Made by a program: the position numbers and the translations under genes
In this document: one piece after another, positions 32,308 through 42,826 of the stretch
Position numbering within the stretch: position 1 is the first letter of the stretch
How the letters are laid out: each line of letters starts with the position of its first letter
Origin: Mesorhizobium plurifarium
GTDB lineage: Bacteria > Pseudomonadota > Alphaproteobacteria > Rhizobiales > Rhizobiaceae
DNA: 64,000 bases
Assembly (NCBI GenBank): GCA_000824785.1
Contig: CCNB01000034.1
Span: 172,779-236,778, forward strand
Direction: 5' to 3'
Notes under the pieces: model-generated
The model's database searches: none
What the model was told of the DNA's origin: nothing
The model's input: only the letters and a program-made list of their open reading frames with translations

Positions 32308-32880
32308 GTGAAGCATCGTCTGGACATCATCATCGGCAGCACGCGGCCAGGACGCGCCGGGCCGATTTTCGGCGAATGGCTGGAAGGCTTCGCGCGCGAG
32401 CACGGCAAGTTCGAGCCGGTGCTGACCGACATCGCGGCGTTCAACCTGCCGATGCTCGACGAGCCGCACCATCCGCGCCTGCGCAAATACGAGAACGAGC
32501 ACACCAAAGCCTGGTCGAAGGCGATCGACGCCGCAGACGCCTTCGTGTTCGTCGCCCCGGAGTATAACTATTTCGTGGCGCCGGGGATCGTGAACGCGAT
32601 CGACTATCTGGTCCATGAATGGCGCTACAAGCCGGCCGCGATCTTCAGCTATGGCGGCGTGTCCGGCGGCCTGCGCGCGGCGCAATCGCTGAAGCCGCTG
32701 CTCACCTCCGTCGGCGTCATGCCGATCCCCGAAGGCGTGGCGCTGCCGGCCTATGCGACGCTGCTCGACCAGGACCGCGCCTTTCACCCGAACGAGCAGG
32801 TTCAGGGAGGCGCCAAGACCATGCTCGACGAACTGTCCCGCTGGAGCGAGGCGCTGAAGGCATTGCGGGCCGCCGCATAG
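32308..32880 (+). CDS. NADPH-dependent FMN reductase family protein
   Basis: A 190-residue flavodoxin-like enzyme that reduces FMN or quinones with NAD(P)H. The phosphate-binding loop is IIIGSTRPGRAG (residues 6-17), and the flavin-contacting EYNYFVAPGIVNAIDYL and FSYGGVSGGLRAAQSLKPLL are typical of this family. The start is a GTG at 32308 with AAGGAG six bases before it. It is divergent from the P450 gene, 182 bases apart. It may handle quinone or azo compounds; supply of electrons to the P450 is possible but unproven. Confidence 0.88.
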   Translation: MKHRLDIIIGSTRPGRAGPIFGEWLEGFAREHGKFEPVLTDIAAFNLPMLDEPHHPRLRKYENEHTKAWSKAIDAADAFVFVAPEYNYFVAPGIVNAIDYLVHEWRYKPAAIFSYGGVSGGLRAAQSLKPLLTSVGVMPIPEGVALPAYATLLDQDRAFHPNEQVQGGAKTMLDELSRWSEALKALRAAA

Positions 32881-33017
32881 GCACGGAATCCTCCTCGACT
32901 GCACTTGCGAGGCCGCGTTTCGGCGCGGCTTTCGCGATCGAATCCCCGGCTCAACAGGCCAGCATCCCCAGCCGGCGTGCAAAGACCGCTCGCCAAGCCG
33001 GCAAAATGGCCGCAAAC

Positions 33018-33046
33018 CTTGGAAAAGCAACCGTTTGCGCCTATAT
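33018..33046 (+). promoter_or_regulatory. Predicted sigma-70 promoter of gyrB
   Basis: CTTGGA at 33018-33023 and CTATAT at 33041-33046 are separated by 17 bases. They match the rhizobial consensus CTTGAC-N17-CTATAT in 5 of 6 and 6 of 6 bases. The gyrB start is 74 bases downstream of the -10 box. Confidence 0.7.
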
Positions 33047-33120
33047 CTAGGACATCAAAACGGCGCGATTCGCGGCCATTTTTCCGCGCCGGACCATCGA
33101 CATCAATCAGACAGGTATTC

Positions 33121-35592
<2,472 letters not shown>

Positions 35593-35618
35593 GCGCGGCC
35601 TGGCCGACAGTTTCCGCA

Positions 35619-35653
35619 AATAAAAAAGCCCGCATCGAGCGGGCTTTTTTATT
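35619..35653. terminator. Bidirectional terminator between gyrB and pntB
   Basis: The stem AATAAAAAAGCCCGC pairs with GCGGGCTTTTTTATT around a five-base loop. T-tracts follow on both strands, so it can end gyrB transcripts (plus) and pntB transcripts (minus). Confidence 0.92.
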
Positions 35654-35671
35654 GCAGGAACCGGGGCTGGA

Positions 35672-37069
35672 TCAGTGGTCCATCGCCTTGACGATTTCCT
35701 CGGTCATCTTCTTGGCGTCGCCGAGCAGCATCATGGTGCCGTCCTTGTAGAACAGCGTGTTGTCGATGCCGGCATAGCCTGAGCCGAGCGAGCGCTTGAC
35801 GAAGAGGCAGGTGCGGGCCTTGTCGACGTCGAGGATCGGCATGCCGTAGATCGGCGAGGACTTGTCGTCGCGCGCGGACGGGTTGGTGACGTCGTTGGCG
35901 CCGATGACATAGGCGACGTCGGCCTGCGCGAATTCGGAGTTGATGTCCTCGAGCTCGAACACTTCATCGTAAGGGACGTTCGCCTCCGCCAAAAGGACGT
36001 TCATGTGGCCGGGCATGCGGCCGGCGACCGGATGGATGGCGTATTTCACCTCGACGCCGTTGGCCTTGAGCTTGTCGGCCATCTCACGTAGCGCATGCTG
36101 CGCCTGGGCGACCGCCATGCCGTAGCCTGGCACGATGATGACCTTCTGCGCGTTCATCATCAGGTAAGCGGCGTCGTCGGCCGAACCCTGCTTGACGGTG
36201 CGCTCGATGCCGTCGTCGCTTGCCGCGGCCGTCTCGCCCCCGAAGCCGCCGAGAATGACCGAGATGAACGAGCGGTTCATGCCCTTGCACATGATATAGG
36301 ACAGGATCGCACCCGACGAGCCGACCAGCGCGCCGGTGATGATCAGCGCCAGATTGCCGAGGGTGAAGCCAAGCGCCGCCGCCGCCCAGCCCGAGTAGGA
36401 ATTCAGCATCGACACCACGACCGGCATGTCGGCGCCGCCGATCGGGATGATCAAGAGCACGCCCAGCACCAGCGAGGCGGCGACGATCAACCAGAAGATA
36501 AGCTTGGATTCGGTGGCGACCAGAAGCACGATCAGCACCACCAGGGCGACGCCGAGGACGATGTTGATGAGGTGGCGGCCGCCGATCATGATCGGCTTGC
36601 CGGACATGCGGCCGTCGAGCTTCAGAAAGGCGATGACCGAGCCGGTGAAGGTGATGGCGCCGATGGCCACGCCCAAGCTCATCTCGACCAGCGCCTGGGC
36701 ATGGATGTCGCCCGCCGTGCCGATGCCGAAGCTTTCCGGTGCGTAGATCGCGGCGGCCGCGACCATGACCGCGGCGAAGCCGACGAGCGAGTGGAAGGCG
36801 GCGACGAGCTGCGGCATCGAGGTCATGGCGATGCGGCGCGCGGTGACCGCGCCGATGCCGCCGCCGATGGCGAGACCGAGCACGATCAGGCCGAAGCGGC
36901 CGGCCGACGGGGTTGCCAGCGCCAGCGTGGTGACGATGGCGATGCCCATGCCGATCATGCCGTAAAGATTGCCCTGGCGGCTGGTGGTCGGATGCGAGAG
37001 CCCGCGCAGCGCCAGGATGAACAGGATGCCGGAGACGAGATAGAGGAAGGAAGCGAGATTGACGGTCAC
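35672..37069 (-). CDS. pntB: NAD(P) transhydrogenase subunit beta
   Basis: A 465-residue subunit of the proton-translocating transhydrogenase, which uses the proton gradient to make NADPH from NADH. Roughly the first 270 residues are nine membrane spans; the C-terminal part is the NADP(H)-binding domain III with VIIVPGYGMAVAQAQHA, AIHPVAGRMPGHMNVLLAEA and GANDVTNPSARDD. The start is a GTG at 37069, one base after the stop of the small alpha-2 gene. It is the last gene of the pntAA-pntAB-pntB operon. The gyrB terminator also ends this transcript. Confidence 0.96.
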   Translation of the reverse strand: MTVNLASFLYLVSGILFILALRGLSHPTTSRQGNLYGMIGMGIAIVTTLALATPSAGRFGLIVLGLAIGGGIGAVTARRIAMTSMPQLVAAFHSLVGFAAVMVAAAAIYAPESFGIGTAGDIHAQALVEMSLGVAIGAITFTGSVIAFLKLDGRMSGKPIMIGGRHLINIVLGVALVVLIVLLVATESKLIFWLIVAASLVLGVLLIIPIGGADMPVVVSMLNSYSGWAAAALGFTLGNLALIITGALVGSSGAILSYIMCKGMNRSFISVILGGFGGETAAASDDGIERTVKQGSADDAAYLMMNAQKVIIVPGYGMAVAQAQHALREMADKLKANGVEVKYAIHPVAGRMPGHMNVLLAEANVPYDEVFELEDINSEFAQADVAYVIGANDVTNPSARDDKSSPIYGMPILDVDKARTCLFVKRSLGSGYAGIDNTLFYKDGTMMLLGDAKKMTEEIVKAMDH

Positions 37070-37070
37070 G

Positions 37071-37496
37071 TCACTTTTCCTTCTTCTTGTACATGGCGAG
37101 CATGCGCTGGGTCACCAGGAAGCCGCCGAAGATGTTGACCGAGACCAGCACCAGGGCGACGAAGCCGAAGCCCGCGGCAAGGCCGGAAGCGGCGATGCCG
37201 ACGGCAAGCAATGCGCCGACGACGATCACGGAAGAGATTGCGTTGGTGACGGCCATCAGCGGCGTGTGCAGCGCCGGCGTCACCGACCAGACGACATAGT
37301 AGCCGACGAAGATCGCCAGCACGAAGATGGCAAAGCGGAAGACGAAGGGATCGACGGCTCCGCCCGAAAGCGCGTGCGCGGCGCCGCCGGCGGCATCGGC
37401 CGCGCCCGGCGCGTTGTTGGCGAGATCCTGCACCGCGAGCCGCACGGCGGCGGTCGCCTGATCGAGCTGATCGAGAGCTTTCTGCAAGGCGTCCAT
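37071..37496 (-). CDS. pntAB: NAD(P) transhydrogenase subunit alpha-2 (membrane part)
   Basis: A 141-residue membrane subunit. In E. coli this part is fused to the alpha chain; in alphaproteobacteria it is separate, as here. A polar N-terminal region rich in Ala precedes four hydrophobic spans (FRFAIFVLAIFVGYYVVWSV, MAVTNAISSVIVVGALLAVG, GFGFVALVLVSVNIFGGFLV). HTPLMAVTNAISS is the conserved domain II segment that lines the proton path. The ATG at 37496 shares a base with the upstream stop (TGATG); a GTG one codon earlier is also possible. Confidence 0.94.
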   Translation of the reverse strand: MDALQKALDQLDQATAAVRLAVQDLANNAPGAADAAGGAAHALSGGAVDPFVFRFAIFVLAIFVGYYVVWSVTPALHTPLMAVTNAISSVIVVGALLAVGIAASGLAAGFGFVALVLVSVNIFGGFLVTQRMLAMYKKKEK

Positions 37497-38749
37497 CACG
37501 CGGTCCCCTTAGGCTTGGCTGCGGACTTCTTCTTTGCCGCCGGCTTCGCGTCGGCGGCATCGGCAACCATGGTCGTCGCCGGAATGGCCGCCGGCTCGGT
37601 GCGCGGCTCTTCCGCCGCCTTGGCGAAGGCAGGATGCACCACCTTGCCGCCATCGGTCAGCATCGTCGCCTTGACCAGCTCGTCGTCGCGCTTGATGGCG
37701 AGCGTCTTGGTCGTCTTGTCGACCATCGTCTCAAGGAAGGCGTAGAGGTTCTTGGCATAGAGCAGCGAGGCGGATGCCGCGACACGACCCGGCACGTTGA
37801 GATGGCCGACGATCTTGACGCCGTTCTCGGTGGTCACGACCTTACCCGGCACCGCGCCCTCGACATTGCCGCCGCGCTCGACCGCAAGGTCGACGATCAC
37901 CGAACCCGGCTTCATCGAGGCGACCATGGCCGCGGACACCAGCTTCGGCGCCGGGCGGCCGGGGATCAGCGCGGTGGTGATGACGATGTCCTGCTTGGCG
38001 ATGTGCTCGGCAGTCAACGCTGCCTGCTTGGCCTGATATTCCTTCGACATTTCCTTGGCGTAGCCGCCGGCCGTCTCGGCGGCCTTGAACTCCTCGTCCT
38101 CGACCGCCAGGAACTTGGCGCCGAGCGACTGCACCTGCTCTTTCACTGCCGGGCGCACGTCGGTGGCGGTGACGATCGCGCCGAGGCGGCGCGCGGTGGC
38201 GATCGCCTGCAGGCCGGCGACGCCGACGCCCATGATGAAGGTCTTGGCGGCCGGCACCGTGCCCGCGGCGGTCATCATCATCGGCAGCGCGCGGTCATAT
38301 TCGCCCGCCGCGTCGATCACGGCCTGGTAGCCGGCGAGATTGGCTTGCGACGACAGCACGTCCATGACCTGCGCGCGGGTGATGCGCGGCATGAACTCCA
38401 TGGAAAAGGCGGTGATCCCGGCCTTGGCCATCGCCGCCACCGCCGCATCGTTGCCGTAGGGGTCCATGATGGCGATGACGGCGGCGCCCGACTTGTAGCC
38501 CTTCAGCTCGGCATCCGTCGGACGGCGCACTTTCAGCACGACATCGGCCTTTTTGGCGTCGGCCGCCGCCCCGATCGCGCCGCCGGCAGCGGTGAAATCC
38601 TGGTCGGGGATGCGGGAGCCGAGGCCGGCGCCCTTCTCGACGATCACGTCGAAGCCTAGACCCGCCAGACGCTTGACCGTCTCCGGCGAGGCCGCGACGC
38701 GCGGCTCGTTCGGGTCAACCTCACGAGGGATGAATACGATTTGTCCCAC
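37496..38749 (-). CDS. pntAA: NAD(P) transhydrogenase subunit alpha-1 (NAD-binding part)
   Basis: A 417-residue cytoplasmic subunit that binds NAD(H). It resembles alanine dehydrogenase: FIPREVDPNEPRVAASPETV at the N-terminus, FSMEFMPRITRAQVMDVLSSQANLAGYQAV in the middle, the Rossmann motif GVGVAGLQAIATARRLGA, and RPAPKLVSAAMVASMKPGSVIVDLA. The Lys/Ala/Pro-rich C-terminal 40 residues look like a flexible linker toward the membrane parts. The start is the GTG at 38749 with AAGGAT before it. First gene of the transhydrogenase operon. Confidence 0.95.
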   Translation of the reverse strand: MGQIVFIPREVDPNEPRVAASPETVKRLAGLGFDVIVEKGAGLGSRIPDQDFTAAGGAIGAAADAKKADVVLKVRRPTDAELKGYKSGAAVIAIMDPYGNDAAVAAMAKAGITAFSMEFMPRITRAQVMDVLSSQANLAGYQAVIDAAGEYDRALPMMMTAAGTVPAAKTFIMGVGVAGLQAIATARRLGAIVTATDVRPAVKEQVQSLGAKFLAVEDEEFKAAETAGGYAKEMSKEYQAKQAALTAEHIAKQDIVITTALIPGRPAPKLVSAAMVASMKPGSVIVDLAVERGGNVEGAVPGKVVTTENGVKIVGHLNVPGRVAASASLLYAKNLYAFLETMVDKTTKTLAIKRDDELVKATMLTDGGKVVHPAFAKAAEEPRTEPAAIPATTMVADAADAKPAAKKKSAAKPKGTA

Positions 38750-38835
38750 CGGATGATCCTTTCGGCTGGAACCTTGATTGCGCAAAGCGTCAGCCGGGAC
38801 GTCCGGTGACGTCAAGTGCAATTGGCTTGGGAAAT

Positions 38836-39060
38836 CTACCGCAGAATGAGGGCGCCGACGGCCATGATCAAGATGAACAGGATGGTCCCCGAGAAGAAGC
38901 CGCCGACGAAGAAGCCGAAGGCCATCGCAATAAGAATGGCGGCACACACCAGCGAGCCGTATTTGGCCAGGCCGAGAAAGGCCTTGTACGTACGGTCGTG
39001 CTCGGCATAGTCCATCTGCGCGCCAAGCTCGACAGGACCGGTCGGCGAGTGATCTGCCAT
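38836..39060 (-). CDS. aa3-type cytochrome c oxidase subunit IV
   Basis: A 74-residue single-span membrane protein. The soluble N-terminus MADHSPTGPVELGAQMDYAEH matches the alphaproteobacterial COX4_pro_2 family (MDYxEHxxTY), followed by a hydrophobic span (LVCAAILIAMAFGFFVGGFF). Such subunits bind the aa3 oxidase; their role is structural or unknown. The ATG at 39060 follows AAGGGG. It lies 86 bases upstream of pntAA on the same strand. Confidence 0.88.
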   Translation of the reverse strand: MADHSPTGPVELGAQMDYAEHDRTYKAFLGLAKYGSLVCAAILIAMAFGFFVGGFFSGTILFILIMAVGALILR

Positions 39061-39209
39061 GGAAGTACCCCTTCGAAAATGCCTGTGAGGCACATAGCGA
39101 AAAGGCGAACCAAGAGCAATGGCGCTATTGCCGCACGGCCTGCGACAACAGCCTCAAACGAAAGTTGAAATTGAACGCCATGCCTTCGTCCGCGCCGCGA
39201 GGGGGGATT

Positions 39210-39359
39210 TCAGCCGGCGAGATGGGGAAAAAGGCCGAGCAGGCCGACGACGATCAGATAAAGCGCGACGATGTAGTTGAGGAGCCGCGGCATCACCAGG
39301 ATCAGCACCCCGGCGATCAGCGAGATCAGCGGCGTCAGCGCGAGCGAGTGGATGGTCAT
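39210..39359 (-). CDS. DUF3096 family small membrane protein
   Basis: A 49-residue hydrophobic protein: MTIHSLALTPLISLIAGVLI, then LVMPRLLNYIVALYLIVVGLLGLF. It has two predicted spans and an NYIVALYLIVVG segment typical of DUF3096. GAGGATC lies before the ATG at 39359; an earlier ATG at 39392 is less likely. Function unknown. It is the shortest gene called here and lies alone between the oxidase subunit gene and the FeeM-like gene. Confidence 0.75.
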   Translation of the reverse strand: MTIHSLALTPLISLIAGVLILVMPRLLNYIVALYLIVVGLLGLFPHLAG

Positions 39360-39445
39360 GCGGAGATCCTCTTCGCGTTGCTCCAAGGTCATTCGACCAC
39401 CTCAACGCGAATGGCGTGAAAAAGCTCCGCCGGCCCAGCGAAGCG

Positions 39446-40225
39446 TCAGGCCGCCTCGTGATAATATTTGGCCGTCGGCAGGATGGTCAGCGGCGCAAGC
39501 TCCCCGGCACTGGGCACCTCGAACAGCATGCGCTGCTCCATCGGCGTGGAGCGGAAGAAGGGGAAGCGCGAGAAAGACCGCTGACGGATGGCCGCGACAT
39601 TGGCGCGATAAAGCACTACCTGGTAGTTTAGCCCCGGATAATCACGTATCTCACCGATCTGCTCGGAGCAATAGATGCGGCGGTAAAAGCCGGCATGCTC
39701 AGGCCGAATGGTCGAAAGACAATAGGGCGCTTCAAAATAGAAGCATGCCATGCCGGCGAGCCTCAGCGTCAGATAGGGAATCAGCGGATAAACACGCGAC
39801 CACTCCGGGTCGGCCGCAAAACGGCTCGGGTCAACGAAATGCGCACCCGCCGCCAGCATCGGACGCAGTATGTCGCCGTAGACCATCGTCGATGGTGACT
39901 GCGGCGTAGCGCTGCTGGCGTGATGTATACGCAGCGTGCTGACCAGCGTGCCGTCGATGTAGATGCCGAACTTGGAACAATTGGCCGCTTCGTCGAGGTC
40001 ATCATGGACGATGTGGCTGGGATTTTCCGGAACCATATCGCTCAGGCGGTAGGACTTATAGCGTAACCTGTAGATATCCTCGAGATCTTCGCCCTTGTCG
40101 CATCGGCGATACTCGGTGCGCTCCAGCATTTCGTATACGTGGCGAGCGAAATTCGACGCGTGATCTGGCGCATCTACTCCATCCGCGCCCGCCCTTTGAC
40201 GAAGCGCCATCAACTGCGCACTCAT
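39446..40225 (-). CDS. FeeM-like N-acyltransferase (GNAT fold, autoinducer-synthase-like)
   Basis: A 259-residue protein related to FeeM (N-acyl amino acid synthase) and more distantly to acyl-homoserine-lactone synthases. RRCDKGEDLEDIYRLRYKSYR matches the N-terminal core, where Arg and Tyr help bind the acyl donor; IDGTLVSTLRIHHASS and the VDPSRFAADPEWSR segment correspond to the central strands. Such enzymes join an acyl-ACP or acyl-CoA to an amino acid. No luxR-type gene or acyl carrier protein gene is adjacent. An inverted TTTACCGA/TCGGTAAA repeat precedes it at 40305-40336. Product is unknown. Confidence 0.72.
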   Translation of the reverse strand: MSAQLMALRQRAGADGVDAPDHASNFARHVYEMLERTEYRRCDKGEDLEDIYRLRYKSYRLSDMVPENPSHIVHDDLDEAANCSKFGIYIDGTLVSTLRIHHASSATPQSPSTMVYGDILRPMLAAGAHFVDPSRFAADPEWSRVYPLIPYLTLRLAGMACFYFEAPYCLSTIRPEHAGFYRRIYCSEQIGEIRDYPGLNYQVVLYRANVAAIRQRSFSRFPFFRSTPMEQRMLFEVPSAGELAPLTILPTAKYYHEAA

Positions 40226-40304
40226 TTACTGACCTCGTAACCAGCCGCATCGCAACCGTACGTCAAGGCCACCAGATGTAAAGATGAAAATCGGATCGAG
40301 GTTG

Positions 40305-40336
40305 TTTACCGAGCGTTAAGGTTAATAATCGGTAAA
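40305..40336. promoter_or_regulatory. Inverted repeat upstream of the FeeM-like gene
   Basis: TTTACCGA (40305-40312) and TCGGTAAA (40329-40336) are perfect complements with a 16-base spacer, in the AT-rich 145-base gap before the FeeM-like gene. This spacing suits a dimeric regulator site. Confidence 0.5.
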
Positions 40337-40370
40337 ATTGTACTAAAAAGCCGCACGTTGCGGGCAGAAT

Positions 40371-42710
40371 TTAACGCCGAGCCGCCTTCTCCACTGTCTT
40401 GATTTCCTCGGCGAAAGGCCAGACGGTGTTTGACATCGTCTCGATACCGGAGGCAGTCAGCGCCGAACCGAACAAGAAGCCTTGTACCAGATCCGGGTTG
40501 ACCTCCAGCGCAAGGATCTTGAGTTGCTCAAAGGTCTCCACGCCTTCGACAGTCACTGACAGGCCAAGTGGCCGGGACATATTGATGATGCCTCGCAACA
40601 GCTCCAGAGAGCGGCGGTTCTGGGTGACGTCTATCAGGAAAGAGCGGTCGATCTTAATCTTGTCGAGCGGCAGCTTGTGAAGATAGCTGAGGCTCGAATA
40701 GCCGGTGCCAAAGTCGTCGAGCGCTATGCGCACGCCGAGTTGCTTCAATTCCTCGAGATATTGCCTGGTCAGCGACTTGTCATCGAGCAGCGCGGTCTCG
40801 GTAACCTCGATTTCGAGGCGTCCCGGCGCAAGTCCCGATGCCGCCAGCGCTTCGCGTACCTTCTGGACCACGTCACGGTTGCGGAAATCCTTTGCCGAGA
40901 GATTGACAGAAACGCTGGTCTGCGCCGGCCATTTGGCGCACTCCGCGCAGGCCGCATGCAGCACGAAAGTGCTGATGTCGGAGATGATGCCCATCTCCTC
41001 GGCCAACGGAATGAAGACACTGGGTGAGATCGGACCGAGATCGGGATGGTCCCAACGACAGAGCGCCTCGCAACTGGCGATGCGCATGGTGCTGACGGCC
41101 ACGATGGGCTGATAGACCACGCGCAAATCCCTGGCCTGCACGGCATTGCGCAGATCGGCCTTCATCAACTGACGATTGCGGAAAGCGGCATCCATGGCCG
41201 CCTCGAACAGCCGCCAGCTGTTCTTGCCGAGCTCCTTGGCCTTGTAGAGGGCAAGGTCAGCCTTGACGATCATGGCGTCCGCGTCGGTGTCCCTGACCTT
41301 GGAAAGCACCGCGCCGCCGCTGGCCTGGATGCGCAAGCCGTGGCCGGCGACGTCCACCTCGCCCTGCAGGTCCGCGAAGATCTGGTCGAGCAGGGTGCTG
41401 AGGTGGCTCTCGTCCTCGACGCGGTCGAAGAAGACCATGAACTCGTCGCCGCCGAAGCGGCTGACGGTGATGCCGGGTCCGGCAATCGCGGCGAGGCGCT
41501 CGGCCACGGCATAGATCAACCCGTCGCCGACCGGATGACCGAGCGTGTCGTTGACGCTCTTGAAGTCGTCGAGATCGAGCACCGCGAGGCCGCAGAGCCG
41601 GTCCTGGTCGCCGGAGGCCATGGCCTCGCCGACCAGCTCGTGGAAATAGGCGCGGTTGGGCAGGCCGGTCAGGTTGTCGTAGCGCGCCATGAAGCGGATC
41701 TTTTCCTCCGCCTCGACGCGCGCCGTCACATCCTCGAAGGTGATGACGCCCAGTTCCTGGCTGCCTTCGCGGGCCGAGAATTCGTAGTGCTGGCCGTTGG
41801 CGAGGGAAACCAGCACCTTGCGGTCGCGGCCTTCGCGCAGGGCGCGCGTCAGCTGCGCCTCGATGTAGCGGCAGTCTTTCGGCGCCAGCATGCCGCCGGC
41901 GACGCCGCGCATCAGAAGACCGTGGATCGACCGGCCGAGCAGCGAGTCGGCCGACTTCAGCGACATCAAATGGGCGGCCTCGGCATTGGCCACCGCGACG
42001 CGCCCATCCGGGCCGAGCATGACTAGGCCATGCGACATGGTATTGAGTGCCCGGTTGAAGCGCTGGGCGAGGCGGTTGGCCTTCTTCTCTTCCGACAAGG
42101 CCGCAAAAAGCACCTCGCGGACAAGATCCGCGAAGCGCTTGATTGCGAACAGGAACGGCACCGACAAAAGGCCGAGGATGAAATGGTAGGGGTCGGCGCG
42201 TAAGATGAAGCCCAGTGAGATCGGCCAAGTCATGGTCATGATGAAGATCATCACCATCCTGGGCGAGCCGTAGTTGCGACCAGCGATCGAGGTGGCGGAG
42301 GCTAATGTCACACAAACGGCCGCGATTTCGGCGAAGTTGTCGTGCGCCAGATAGATGCCGACAAAGCAAAAGGCACCCAGCATGAATCCATGCATGGAAC
42401 CGTACAGAATGTAATCGTTCTCGCGGCGACGTGCCTCCTCCCAGTTCGCTGGTGACGGCGCGTTGCGGTACTTCCTGATGTTGCGCAGGCGCAGGAATGC
42501 AACTGTTAGCAGTCCAGCTGCAACAGCTATGTAGGTTGGGTCCTTTGTCTTCCAGTAGACCAGGACGACCAGCAATGTCTGCGCGAAGAAACCGATGGAA
42601 AGCGTCAGGCCGTCGCGAAACAAGGTTTCCACGAACGGGATGTAGACGTCGACCGGGATCTCGCTCTTTTTTCTCAGTTTCACGCCTGAATCCCAATCAT
42701 TGGGAGCCAA
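40371..42710 (-). CDS. GGDEF-EAL protein (diguanylate cyclase/phosphodiesterase) with membrane and PAS domains
   Basis: A 779-residue signalling protein. Residues 30-190 contain about five to six membrane spans. A PAS-like domain (about 215-335, NRALNTMSHGLVMLGPDGRVAVANAEAAHLM) follows. The GGDEF domain is intact with RFGGDEF (418-424), but an RxxD inhibition site is not seen five residues ahead. The EAL domain has CEALCRW (547-553) and DDFGTGYSSLSYL. Both enzymatic motifs look functional, so it could make and degrade c-di-GMP. The start is uncertain: the longest frame begins with a TTG at 42710 without a good ribosome site, and a GTG at 42683 is an alternative. It lies upstream of the FeeM-like gene. 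Confidence 0.9.
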   Translation of the reverse strand: MAPNDWDSGVKLRKKSEIPVDVYIPFVETLFRDGLTLSIGFFAQTLLVVLVYWKTKDPTYIAVAAGLLTVAFLRLRNIRKYRNAPSPANWEEARRRENDYILYGSMHGFMLGAFCFVGIYLAHDNFAEIAAVCVTLASATSIAGRNYGSPRMVMIFIMTMTWPISLGFILRADPYHFILGLLSVPFLFAIKRFADLVREVLFAALSEEKKANRLAQRFNRALNTMSHGLVMLGPDGRVAVANAEAAHLMSLKSADSLLGRSIHGLLMRGVAGGMLAPKDCRYIEAQLTRALREGRDRKVLVSLANGQHYEFSAREGSQELGVITFEDVTARVEAEEKIRFMARYDNLTGLPNRAYFHELVGEAMASGDQDRLCGLAVLDLDDFKSVNDTLGHPVGDGLIYAVAERLAAIAGPGITVSRFGGDEFMVFFDRVEDESHLSTLLDQIFADLQGEVDVAGHGLRIQASGGAVLSKVRDTDADAMIVKADLALYKAKELGKNSWRLFEAAMDAAFRNRQLMKADLRNAVQARDLRVVYQPIVAVSTMRIASCEALCRWDHPDLGPISPSVFIPLAEEMGIISDISTFVLHAACAECAKWPAQTSVSVNLSAKDFRNRDVVQKVREALAASGLAPGRLEIEVTETALLDDKSLTRQYLEELKQLGVRIALDDFGTGYSSLSYLHKLPLDKIKIDRSFLIDVTQNRRSLELLRGIINMSRPLGLSVTVEGVETFEQLKILALEVNPDLVQGFLFGSALTASGIETMSNTVWPFAEEIKTVEKAARR

Positions 42711-42826
42711 GCAGTGTCATATTCGCCTTAAGAAAGCTTTAGAGAGAGCTTTCGGGCCTTCCAGCCAAGTCGATTGACGTTGCGGAAGCTGATGAAACGC
42801 TCGTTCAGGTAAACAAGGCGTATCGA

